Source: CAZWCE01 sp964632505 (lineage in GTDB: Bacteria > Planctomycetota > Planctomycetia > Pirellulales > Thermoguttaceae). Taken from it: a stretch of 53,721 nt of DNA. Each line of letters starts with the position of its first letter. The stretch's first letter is position 1. Positions 44,558-51,216 of the stretch are shown one piece after another. The stretch covers positions 1 to 53,721 of the forward strand of contig CAZWCE010000022.1 in the NCBI GenBank assembly GCA_964632505.1, written 5' to 3'. The notes under the pieces were generated by a model. The model had not been told where the DNA came from and did no database searches. It saw only the letters and a program-made list of their open reading frames with translations. The position numbers and the translations under genes are program-made.

Positions 44558-45031
44558 CTACTCTTGTTTCGCCGCACCGGAGCGCTCGGAGGGGGCGAGG
44601 GAATCTTCCATCTGGTCGATGTATCGGCGCAAGCGCTCCAGCTCGTCGGTCACCGACCGGAGCTTGAGCATGTTGGCCACGCGCTTATGCAGCTCGAGCT
44701 TGTTGACCGGCTTACTCAAATAGTCGTCGCAGCCGGCCGATACGGCGCGTTCGATGTCGCCCAATTCACTCAGCGCGGTGACCATGAGGATCATGATGTC
44801 CTTCGTCTCGGGATCCGCTTTGAGTTGCTGACAGACCTCGAATCCGCTGAGTTTGGGCATCATGATATCGAGCAAAATGAGATCGGGATGGAAGGAGGCG
44901 ACCTTCTCGAGGGTCTCCTGCCCGTCGTGGGCGACGTCGATCTCGCATTCGCACTCCAGGAGGTAGGCTTCGAGGAGTTCTACATTGGTCATATTGTCGT
45001 CGGCGATGAGAACTTTGCTTTTCGCCATCAT
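44558..45031 (-). CDS. Stand-alone response-regulator receiver with C-terminal coiled coil
   Basis: 157 residues (Met1 and Met2 are both possible starts). The receiver domain (1-125) has the acidic pair Asp11-Asp12, the phosphorylation site Asp55 (LILLDIMMP), Thr85 and Lys107 (YLSKPVN), all as expected. The last 30 residues (SVTDELERLRRYIDQMEDSL) are a short coiled coil, with no DNA-binding or enzyme domain. It would act by protein contact after phosphorylation by a histidine kinase, but no kinase gene is in the window. It lies between a membrane-anchored YbjQ gene (63 nt) and a HEAT/TPR gene (60 nt) on the same strand. Confidence 0.93.
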   Translation of the reverse strand: MMAKSKVLIADDNMTNVELLEAYLLECECEIDVAHDGQETLEKVASFHPDLILLDIMMPKLSGFEVCQQLKADPETKDIMILMVTALSELGDIERAVSAGCDDYLSKPVNKLELHKRVANMLKLRSVTDELERLRRYIDQMEDSLAPSERSGAAKQE

Positions 45032-45094
45032 TTCTTTCTCACTCCCATTCCTTAAAATCCACTGAAAAGTACGAGGGAAGCATCGCCATCGGGA

Positions 45095-45640
45095 TCAAAG
45101 CTCCCGCTCGGCCGAGTCCATCGAGAGATACAATGCCGTTCCCCAAGCGAGGGCTTCGATGGCCTTTCCGCTTTGCCCTTTTTCGTCCGGGTCGATCATC
45201 GTCGTGTTGATGCGAACATTCCATATGGCGTTGGCGCCGAGCGCATGAGCCTGCTGGAGCATTCGCACGATCGCTTCGCGACGGGCCCGCTCGAGCAATT
45301 GCTCGAAAGGCCGAATATTGCCGCCGGTGATATTGATCAACGCACCGATCAAACGGTTGAAACGGTCGTTTCCCATCACGATCTGGCCGACGACCATCTG
45401 GCCGCGCGTGGGCCGCCAATTCTCCGGGAGGCGTTTCAGGTCGGTCACGAAAATGTCGGCGTACTGCGATTCTCGCCGGGCGAGACTCTGCAGATGCTGC
45501 TTTTCAAGCCACTTCCCGCCGAAACCGGCAACCGCCAACAACAAAAGCGGCAGTCCCACGACGAAGAACAGCACGACCAATTCCATCCCGATCCGGACTG
45601 CGTCGTCGGCTTGGGCAAAAGGAGCCATCCACGAAATCAT
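45095..45640 (-). CDS. YbjQ-family protein with N-terminal membrane anchor
   Basis: 181 residues. A membrane segment (about 18-42, LVVLFFVVGLPLLLLAVAGF) precedes a YbjQ/UPF0145-like domain (about 60-180): DIFVTDLKRLPEN, GQIVMGNDRFNRLIGAL, ITGGNIRPFEQLLERARREAI and ALGANAIWNVRINTT. The family forms pentamers and was once annotated as heavy-metal-binding; its function is not known. Its ATG overlaps the TGA of the YbjQ gene in front (ATGA), so translation of the two is coupled. Confidence 0.85.
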   Translation of the reverse strand: MISWMAPFAQADDAVRIGMELVVLFFVVGLPLLLLAVAGFGGKWLEKQHLQSLARRESQYADIFVTDLKRLPENWRPTRGQMVVGQIVMGNDRFNRLIGALINITGGNIRPFEQLLERARREAIVRMLQQAHALGANAIWNVRINTTMIDPDEKGQSGKAIEALAWGTALYLSMDSAEREL

Positions 45641-45972
45641 GATGGGTTTTCTCCGGCTTCTTCCACCACGACCGCCGTGCCGTAGCAGAACAGTTCCGAA
45701 GCGCCCGCCGTGATCGAACTGGTCGCAAAACGGATGTTCACCACGGCGTTGGCCCCGAGCCGTTTCGCCTCATCGACCATCCGTTCGACCGACTGCCGGC
45801 GGCTCTCGCTGAGCAGATCGGTGTAGCCCTTCAGCTCGCCTCCGACAATGTTTTTGATATTCGCGGCGATGTCGCGGCCGAGGTGTTTCGCTCGAACCGT
45901 GTTGCCCTGCACCAACCCCTTGATCTCCAGGATTCTCCGTCCCGGCACAAAATCGGTATTGATCAATAGCAT
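45637..45972 (-). CDS. YbjQ-family (UPF0145) protein, soluble
   Basis: 111 residues from the ATG at 45972 (AAGGAA upstream at a rather long distance); a further in-frame ATG at 46011 has no ribosome site. It covers a whole YbjQ domain: FVPGRRILEIKGLVQGNTVRAKHLGRD, then IVGGELKGYTDLLSESRRQSVERMVDEAKRLGANAVVNIRFATS. The length is that of the family. It overlaps the start of the anchored paralogue by four bases, so the two proteins are probably made together and may form mixed rings at the membrane. Confidence 0.92.
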   Translation of the reverse strand: MLLINTDFVPGRRILEIKGLVQGNTVRAKHLGRDIAANIKNIVGGELKGYTDLLSESRRQSVERMVDEAKRLGANAVVNIRFATSSITAGASELFCYGTAVVVEEAGENPS

Positions 45973-46057
45973 CGACCCACGTTCCTTAACTAATAGCTCC
46001 CACCCGATCATTACAAAAAGGCGGCCGTCCCGGCACTGACTTCGGAGGGGCGATCTC

Positions 46058-46435
46058 TCAGGCCCCTTCTCTTTTCTCGGCTTCCTGGGCCTGCTGCTGC
46101 GCCTCGAACTGGGCCGCGATCGTCAATTGCCGCGATTTCATCAACGCCTCTTCCGCTTCCTTCAGACGCCCCGCCTTCTGGTAGAGCGAGCTGAGAATGG
46201 TAAACCCGAAGGCGTCTTCCGGTTCGAGTTCCGTGTATTTTTCACCGTGGACGATCGCTTCCTCGAAGCGATCCTGCTTGCCGTAAAACGCGCTCAAGGC
46301 GGCTTGGGCCAGAGCATCGTCGGGGTGAGCTTCGCTCAACTCCTTCAGGTCGGCAATCGCCCCTTCGAGATCTCCGCTTCGCTGTTTCTCGATGCAGGCG
46401 TCGTACCACTGGACCTTATCATCATATTCAGGCAT
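46058..46435 (-). CDS. Small TPR protein
   Basis: 125 residues from the ATG at 46435, with GGAGAGG 8 nt upstream. Three TPR-like helix pairs are seen: WYDACIEKQRSGDLEGAIADLKEL, ALSAFYGKQDRFEEAIVHGEKY and LSSLYQKAGRLKEAEEALMKS (each cited in part). The C-terminal 20 residues are a Gln/Glu/Ala-rich helix. There is no signal peptide, so it is cytoplasmic. It is the first gene of the cluster behind the promoter at 46621-46648 and lies 85 nt before the YbjQ pair. Confidence 0.85.
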   Translation of the reverse strand: MPEYDDKVQWYDACIEKQRSGDLEGAIADLKELSEAHPDDALAQAALSAFYGKQDRFEEAIVHGEKYTELEPEDAFGFTILSSLYQKAGRLKEAEEALMKSRQLTIAAQFEAQQQAQEAEKREGA

Positions 46436-46502
46436 AAGTACCTCTCCGATTTCTCCCGGCTGAAAGGGGGCGACGCAAAAGCGATGCAAAAGGTTCCGGG
46501 GA

Positions 46503-46572
46503 CGCCTCTCGGGAGGCGAGGCGGTCCCCCGACCCGAATTTCCCGGCTCATCCGCTTCGGCTCATCCGCTTC
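46503..46572. repeat. Perfect hairpin and 14-bp tandem direct repeat in the leader of the cluster
   Basis: CGCCTC-TCGG-GAGGCG (46503-46518) is a perfect 6-bp hairpin with a tetraloop. GGCTCATCCGCTTC occurs twice in tandem (46545-46558 and 46559-46572). Both lie in the transcribed leader (about 180 nt) that the promoter at 46621-46648 would give. Confidence 0.6.
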
Positions 46573-46620
46573 GGGGATTTTGCTTCGGTCGACAGATGCT
46601 CTTCACGGTCTTGTAGTAGC

Positions 46621-46648
46621 ATTCTATGCCAGTGACGGGGTTTTTCAA
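46621..46648 (-). promoter_or_regulatory. Promoter of the 46435-42719 gene cluster
   Basis: Minus strand TTGAAA (46648-46643), 16-bp spacer, TAGAAT (46626-46621). A GC-rich hairpin (CGGGG / CCCCG) spans the spacer on the plus reading. Confidence 0.6.
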
Positions 46649-46802
46649 GCCCCGAGCATCACACCGGTACCGAAGATCGAGAATCCCCCCCGCGGGACGA
46701 GGCGACGGGCCTGCCGAACGCTATCGATGGGGATTCTCGGAAGAAGCCGCCTGACTGCGTTGTTTTTTCACAGGATCGAGACGCTCGAGGAAGGCGGGAA
46801 AC

Positions 46803-47840
46803 TCATTCCAGCGGCTCGGTTCGCAAACGGTAATGCCCCATGCGTTGGCCGAATCTCGGACCGGTCAGGGAATGCTTGATATCGAGCGTTTCCTTGTCGA
46901 GCACCAGGATGATCCGCTGGAGTCCCCGGGTGGCCAGGCAGAGGTAGCTGTCGTAGGTCTCCGAGAGATACCATCGCTGCCACCCCGCGAGGTTGGGATA
47001 GCGCCCGATCACATGGTGGATCGGCTCTCCGGCGCAGTCGACACGCTGGAGCCGGTGGCAGGCATCGCACTTTTTCCATCGCATTCGCCGAGGACTGACC
47101 CATTGGTGGCACAGGGGACACATGACCAACTTGCTTCGAAGGACCGGCTTGCCGGAGATCGCACAAGGCGCGGTCATCGCCTGGAGGACCTGCTGCCCGG
47201 TGGCGGAACATTGCACGAGCTCGCTCTTGAGAACCCTCTGTCCCGTGGCTTCGCAGATGCCGATCTCGTCGGCGGCGGCGACGGCGCCGGAATCGGTCAT
47301 CGCTACATGATAGGTCAAGTGGCCGGAATAAGGGGATCGAAACGGCGGGGCATGCAGCCGCACGGTCCAATCGGAGAAATCCAGCTGGTGCGGGGCTTCC
47401 CGATCGGAAGCATCCTTGAAGGAAAGCTCGATCTTTCCCCGGGCGAACACCGCCCAAATGATCGCCTCGTCGAGCTCCGAAGCAGCGGTTTTCTTCAGGT
47501 CGAACATCTGCAAGGCCAATGGTCGGAGCTGGGTAACCACCTCCTCCATGGATTCGGGGGGATTCGTCAACGGCACCGTGGCGTGCACTTCGAGCGCTTG
47601 GATCAAATCGGGCTGGATCTTCCGACCGTGCCGATCGAGGTAGATTTCCTCGCGTTTGCCGTCCTTCCAACAACCGAATCGGATGACCGGCAAAAACTCC
47701 AGTGAGCAGCCCGCCAAATGCAAATGACCGCCGTCGAGGCGATACGACGGGAAAAGCCGATCGACGATACGACGAATATTCGAAGGCTGATTCGCCGGCA
47801 AATAATGAGCAAGACGTGTCGCACTTTTTTGGGTACTCAC
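46803..47840 (-). CDS. Protein with exact 15-residue Cys repeats and zinc-ribbon pair, function unknown
   Basis: 345 residues from the GTG at 47840, which has AGGGGG 7 nt upstream; a TTG nine codons earlier has no ribosome site. Residues 1-190 are a mixed fold with no recognised domain. Residues 196-261 carry Cys196, 211, 226 and 241 exactly 15 apart, each starting the unit C-x-x-[TS]-G-[QK]-x-V-L, followed by CPLC (241-244) and CDAC (258-261), a CxxC pair that should bind zinc. The C-terminal part (GWQRWYLSETYDSYLCLATR and a strand with ILVLDKETLDI) is Trp/Tyr-rich. No signal peptide is seen. It could bind nucleic acid or a partner protein; neither is shown. Confidence 0.8.
   Translation of the reverse strand: MSTQKSATRLAHYLPANQPSNIRRIVDRLFPSYRLDGGHLHLAGCSLEFLPVIRFGCWKDGKREEIYLDRHGRKIQPDLIQALEVHATVPLTNPPESMEEVVTQLRPLALQMFDLKKTAASELDEAIIWAVFARGKIELSFKDASDREAPHQLDFSDWTVRLHAPPFRSPYSGHLTYHVAMTDSGAVAAADEIGICEATGQRVLKSELVQCSATGQQVLQAMTAPCAISGKPVLRSKLVMCPLCHQWVSPRRMRWKKCDACHRLQRVDCAGEPIHHVIGRYPNLAGWQRWYLSETYDSYLCLATRGLQRIILVLDKETLDIKHSLTGPRFGQRMGHYRLRTEPLE
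47058..47255 (-). repeat. Three 45-bp coding repeats of the Cys-repeat protein
   Basis: The three units C(E/S/A)-x-(T/S)G-(Q/K)-x-VL-x6 are in perfect 15-codon register and diverged in DNA. They are followed by the CPLC and CDAC pairs. Confidence 0.75.
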
Positions 47841-47978
47841 CGCGGTCCCCCTCTGATCGCTTCGCAAAAGCCCGCCCTGCCCCGGAAGCAGAACGTACGA
47901 TGGATCACTCGGTCAAGTTCTCTACCATCATTTTAATCCCACGGATCGGCATTTGTCCAATCCTTGTCCTATCTTCGT

Positions 47979-48779
47979 TTATCGGCGTCCACGCTTCCGG
48001 AGAATGTAAATAACATCCTCGGTTTCCTTATCCACACAGATCGGCCGATCGATATCATAGGAAAAATCGTAAGTGCTTACTATTTCAAGAGATTCGACCC
48101 GTGCAACAAGCCGTGAAAACTGCCCGGCCGAATAGGTTCGGAAATCGAAGGAATCGACGATCCGGAATCGACTCCGGTCGCTCGAGACATCGAACGTCAA
48201 GCGAACGGTTTCCTTCCGTTTTTTGCGATCGATCTTCAGCGTTTCCATGCAGGAATCGATCCGCAATTTTCCGCGTCGGCCCGACCACTCCTCCCGGTCG
48301 CAGAGGGGGTCGCCGGGAGGCGTCAAGTGCAGCCCAAGAATATAAATGCCGCCCACGGTCAAGGAATCGGATACGCAACGGAGATGGTCCTCCGCCTGCG
48401 ATTCGGTGGAAAGATGACGAAAGCTGTTGATCGTATTGAACGCGGCATGCACCTTGGGCACCGTGCGGTAGCGCGACATGTCGGCAACCACAGCCGAAGG
48501 AGGCAGTTTTTTGCGTTTCAGTCGGGCGTTGCAGTACTCCACCGCCTTGGGGTTCAGGTCGGTGCCGACCACGTCGTATCCGGCGGACGCCATTTTCCAA
48601 AGGAGTCGCCCCGTCCCGCAAGCCGGTTCGTACAACCGCGATACCCGCCGGCCCTTGCGCAACCCGGCGAATCGTTCGAAACATGCCTCGAGAAAGACGA
48701 ACTCGTCCTTCCAATCAGCGCCGAAGAGAGTGTCGTAATAGGTCGGATAATCATAGACGCTCTTCTGGATCGTTTCCAT
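47979..48779 (-). CDS. Class I SAM-dependent methyltransferase
   Basis: 266 residues. The SAM-binding fold is clear: YEPACGTGRLL (motif I with Gly55 and Gly57), GYDVVGTDLNPKAVEYC (acidic Asp74) and VVADMSRY, followed by HAAFNTINSFRHL and IYILGLHLTPP. The length is usual for a single-domain methyltransferase. The N-terminal YDYPTYYDTLFGADWKDEF is a typical lid of the small-molecule group. The substrate is not known. It lies between the prenyltransferase-like gene and the Cys-repeat gene on the same strand, each separated by 100-140 nt; a separate extended -10 box lies at 48847. Confidence 0.92.
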   Translation of the reverse strand: METIQKSVYDYPTYYDTLFGADWKDEFVFLEACFERFAGLRKGRRVSRLYEPACGTGRLLWKMASAGYDVVGTDLNPKAVEYCNARLKRKKLPPSAVVADMSRYRTVPKVHAAFNTINSFRHLSTESQAEDHLRCVSDSLTVGGIYILGLHLTPPGDPLCDREEWSGRRGKLRIDSCMETLKIDRKKRKETVRLTFDVSSDRSRFRIVDSFDFRTYSAGQFSRLVARVESLEIVSTYDFSYDIDRPICVDKETEDVIYILRKRGRR

Positions 48780-48846
48780 AAAGCCTTCGCGCGTAGAAGC
48801 CCGGCGGGCGTGGATTCGGAAATAAGAGGGGCTCGAAAACGGATGG

Positions 48847-48855
48847 AGTATAGCA
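48847..48855 (-). promoter_or_regulatory. Extended -10 box before the methyltransferase gene
   Basis: Minus strand TGC-TATACT, about 65 nt before the start codon. No good -35 is present, as is usual for extended -10 promoters. Confidence 0.35.
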
Positions 48856-48878
48856 GAAATCCCCGGAAAGAGCGAGGC

Positions 48879-50426
48879 TTACTCCAGCGGAAAATCCTCA
48901 TCGGCGCTTTGTTCGCGGAAGAGCGGCAGGTGGCGGTAATAGACTTCCAGAATCATCGTCGCCATCGACGTGCAGTAGAGACGTCCTCCCTTCTCGGAAT
49001 GGCCGCCGTCCATGTACCAGCTCCCGGTTTCGTGCCCTTCGGTCGCTTGGGATTCCACCAGTAAGTCGCGCATCTCCTTGTTCCAACGCTCCCAAGCGGA
49101 GCCGCCGAAATGGTGCATCACCTGAGTGGCGTAATAGTTGTAGTACATATTCTTCTCGTCGGGCCCCCATTTTCCCAATTGAGCGACACCACGCTGCAAG
49201 GCCGGCCTATCGCGTTTCCAGCCGAGGTACATCCGCGAGAGCAAACCGATCGCGGTGGTCGCTTTCGAGCCGGGGCCGCGTCGTTGGTTGTCGTTGTAGC
49301 CGTATCCGGCCCCGCCATCATATCCGACGACGTTGTCGAGAAATCCTTCTGCCCGGCGAACCACCAGAGGATCGATCTCCAGATACCCCATTTGACCGCT
49401 CTTGAGGGCCATCATCTGCCAGCCGTAGACCGAGGTATCGCCCGGCTCTCGAGGCCGATACCGCCAGCCGCCCCCGTGAGGATCTTGTGCGTAAGCGATG
49501 TAATTCAGCGACTTCTGGGCCAGCCCGTCGAGCTTGCGATCCTTCGTCATCGCCTGGGCTTCACAGATGGCGATCGCCGCCAGACCGTGGGAATACATCC
49601 GCCCGCCGGAATCGAAAAAACTCGCTCCCTGGGGGCTGAGCTGGGCCTGGCCGGCCAGATAATTCATTCCGGCGCGAACCGTCTTCTTGTATTTCCCCTT
49701 TTCATGCGTGTTGCCGGCGCCCAGAAACGGCAAGAGGGCCATCGCCGTCGCCCCGTTGGGAGCTCGATTGATCGTGCCCGGGTTGCCGCATCGGCCTTGA
49801 CAATCGGGGGCCCCACGGTGGTCGAACGACCAGCTCCCATTGGGCAATTGATGCCGGGCGATCCAGTTCAACGCTCGAGCAACCGCTCGTTCACTCCCTT
49901 CGCTTCCCCCTCCTTGAGCGAGCAACATTCCCTTATTCGCCCCGCGGCCACTGAGATCGTTCCCCTCCAGGGAACCAAAGGTCGAAGTGAGAAGATCGGT
50001 CACCGGAGCCGGTTCCAGCCCCAAATCATTCGCTTCCAGACTGATCGGCGCGGCCATCTCCTCCTCGAACGCCGAAAAGTCGACCTCCGATGATTGAATC
50101 TGGCTGTCGACCGAAAGGACCTCCTCGGAGACTTCCAGATCCAACTCTTGGAGGACGGAATCCTCGAATTCGCGAAGCTCCTCGATCTTTTCGATCTCTC
50201 CCGGAGAGGCGATCAATTCCTGAGGAGGGCTCGGGCTGGGAAAATACAAAATGGCCAACATCGTCATGATCGCCAAATGCATCAGAAGACTGAACAACCA
50301 ACTGGGCATGTCGTTCAGGCGGTCGCGGAGCGTGCGCTTCTCGAAAAGCAATTCCAGCGCGGGATCGTAATACTCCGCGGAACGGTTCTCGTCCCGGGCT
50401 GTTGAAGCATTCTGAGAGCCTGACAT
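48879..50426 (-). CDS. Membrane-anchored protein with prenyltransferase/squalene-cyclase-like toroid repeats
   Basis: 515 residues from the ATG at 50426; a GTG six nt upstream is also possible. One membrane segment (about 40-63, SWLFSLLMHLAIMTMLAILYF) leads into a Glu/Ser-rich linker to about residue 170. The C-terminal 340 residues have the alpha-toroid pattern with repeated Gly-x-Trp-type turns: ARALNWIARHQLPNGSWSFD, PNGATAMALLPFLGAG, GLAAIAICEAQAM, DPHGGGWRYRPREPGDTSVYGWQMMAL, GYGYNDN and ATTAIGLLSRMYLG. Members with this type of layout are common in planctomycetes; they may hold small ligands or peptides, since the usual DxDD catalytic box of cyclases is not seen. Location would be inner membrane with the toroid outside. 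Confidence 0.85.
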   Translation of the reverse strand: MSGSQNASTARDENRSAEYYDPALELLFEKRTLRDRLNDMPSWLFSLLMHLAIMTMLAILYFPSPSPPQELIASPGEIEKIEELREFEDSVLQELDLEVSEEVLSVDSQIQSSEVDFSAFEEEMAAPISLEANDLGLEPAPVTDLLTSTFGSLEGNDLSGRGANKGMLLAQGGGSEGSERAVARALNWIARHQLPNGSWSFDHRGAPDCQGRCGNPGTINRAPNGATAMALLPFLGAGNTHEKGKYKKTVRAGMNYLAGQAQLSPQGASFFDSGGRMYSHGLAAIAICEAQAMTKDRKLDGLAQKSLNYIAYAQDPHGGGWRYRPREPGDTSVYGWQMMALKSGQMGYLEIDPLVVRRAEGFLDNVVGYDGGAGYGYNDNQRRGPGSKATTAIGLLSRMYLGWKRDRPALQRGVAQLGKWGPDEKNMYYNYYATQVMHHFGGSAWERWNKEMRDLLVESQATEGHETGSWYMDGGHSEKGGRLYCTSMATMILEVYYRHLPLFREQSADEDFPLE

Positions 50427-50570
50427 TTTCACGTCCCGTTGTCCTTCCGATCGGTTCCGGCCTCCTGCTCCGGAATCCCAAGAGGAGGTCGAGGGCCGGC
50501 GATGGTTCGAATCGGCGCAAATCGAAGGAGAAAAAAGAGATGAGGCAATCGCATTGTTCCGTCTACCTTT

Positions 50571-50600
50571 ATTTTACTCCCGAGAAACAAAAAAAGCCAA
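50571..50600 (-). promoter_or_regulatory. Candidate promoter of the toroid protein gene
   Basis: Minus strand TTGGCT (50600-50595), 18-bp spacer, TAAAAT (50576-50571). The leader would be about 135 nt. Confidence 0.4.
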
Positions 50601-50703
50601 GGATCCCTGTTGTTTTCTTTGCCATTGACCGAGAAAAACAAGCATTCCCAAAAAACAAATATAAAAATCAGCAAAAATCTTCGCCTTTTGCCGGGGAAAA
50701 CAC

Positions 50704-50731
50704 TTTTGGAATCGTGAAAAAACAATATAAT
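50704..50731 (+). promoter_or_regulatory. Candidate promoter of rpmG-recJ
   Basis: TTTTGG (50704-50709), 16-bp spacer, perfect TATAAT (50726-50731). The -35 is weak. The leader to 50861 would be about 120 nt and is structured. Confidence 0.45.
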
Positions 50732-50739
50732 AAGGGACT

Positions 50740-50815
50740 TCGCTGCTTTTCAGCGAGGAGGGATCCAACTGCGCCTCGACCTCGCAGATGGGGATGATGC
50801 CCCCCAATCTTCTTT
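50740..50815 (+). other. Structured rpmG leader with two hairpins, possible attenuator
   Basis: TCGCTG-CTTTT-CAGCGA (50740-50756) is a perfect hairpin at the very start of the expected transcript. A second, shorter one (GGGG / CCCC near 50789-50803) is followed by CTTCTTTTTGG. The second resembles a weak terminator and could make an attenuator before the ribosomal-protein gene. Confidence 0.35.
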
Positions 50816-50860
50816 TTGGTAGATTGTTTCTCGAATTTATTGGAGGTTTCGATATCCACG

Positions 50861-51034
50861 ATGGCCAAAAGTAAAAAAAGCAAAAAGAAAAGCGACATCG
50901 TCTTCCTCGTCTGCGAAGAGACGGGCGATTACAACTACATGTGCCGCCGCAAGGGTGGAGGAGAAAAGCTGAAGCTCCGTAAGTACTGCCCACGCTTGCG
51001 GAAGCACACGATGCATACCGAGAAGAAGAAATAG
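50861..51034 (+). CDS. rpmG: Ribosomal protein L33, zinc ligands partly lost
   Basis: 57 residues from the ATG at 50861; TTGGAGG lies upstream at the long distance of 14 nt. A Lys/Ser-rich start (MAKSKKSKKKSD) leads into DIVFLVCEETGDYNYMC, then LRKYCPRLRKHTMHTEKKK, which is the L33 fold. The protein sits in the 50S subunit near the E site. Zinc-binding L33 has two CxxC pairs; here the pairs read C18-E-E-T and C43-P-R-L, so the second Cys of each is missing, although Cys28 is present. It is thus of the zinc-free or atypical kind. recJ follows on the same strand after a hairpin. Confidence 0.9.
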   Translation: MAKSKKSKKKSDIVFLVCEETGDYNYMCRRKGGGEKLKLRKYCPRLRKHTMHTEKKK

Positions 51035-51048
51035 AGCTCACTCCGGAC

Positions 51049-51075
51049 GCCGGGAAGCCGTCGAGGCATCCCGGC
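51049..51075 (+). other. Hairpin between rpmG and recJ
   Basis: GCCGGGA-A-GCC / GGC-A-TCCCGGC with a GTCGA loop; strong but with no T run after it. It may protect or shorten the upstream message rather than end it. Confidence 0.5.
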
Positions 51076-51216
51076 CCACGACGCTCTCCCTCGACGGCAC
51101 TCCTCTCCTCCGGGATATCACCACTTGATCCCACTCTCTTGCTGGGATCGCGCCCAGGATCGGGCATCTCGACGGACGCAATCGCCTATCCTTTTCGCCA
51201 AGCTAAGGAAGACACC

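Noticed and set aside
42467..45055. An 862-codon plus-strand open frame
   Set aside because: It runs across the antisense of two genes (HEAT/TPR and receiver) and the space between them, which no real gene would do.
50490..50530. GGTTCGAATC resembling a tRNA T-arm
   Set aside because: No matching acceptor, D-arm or anticodon stem is found around it.
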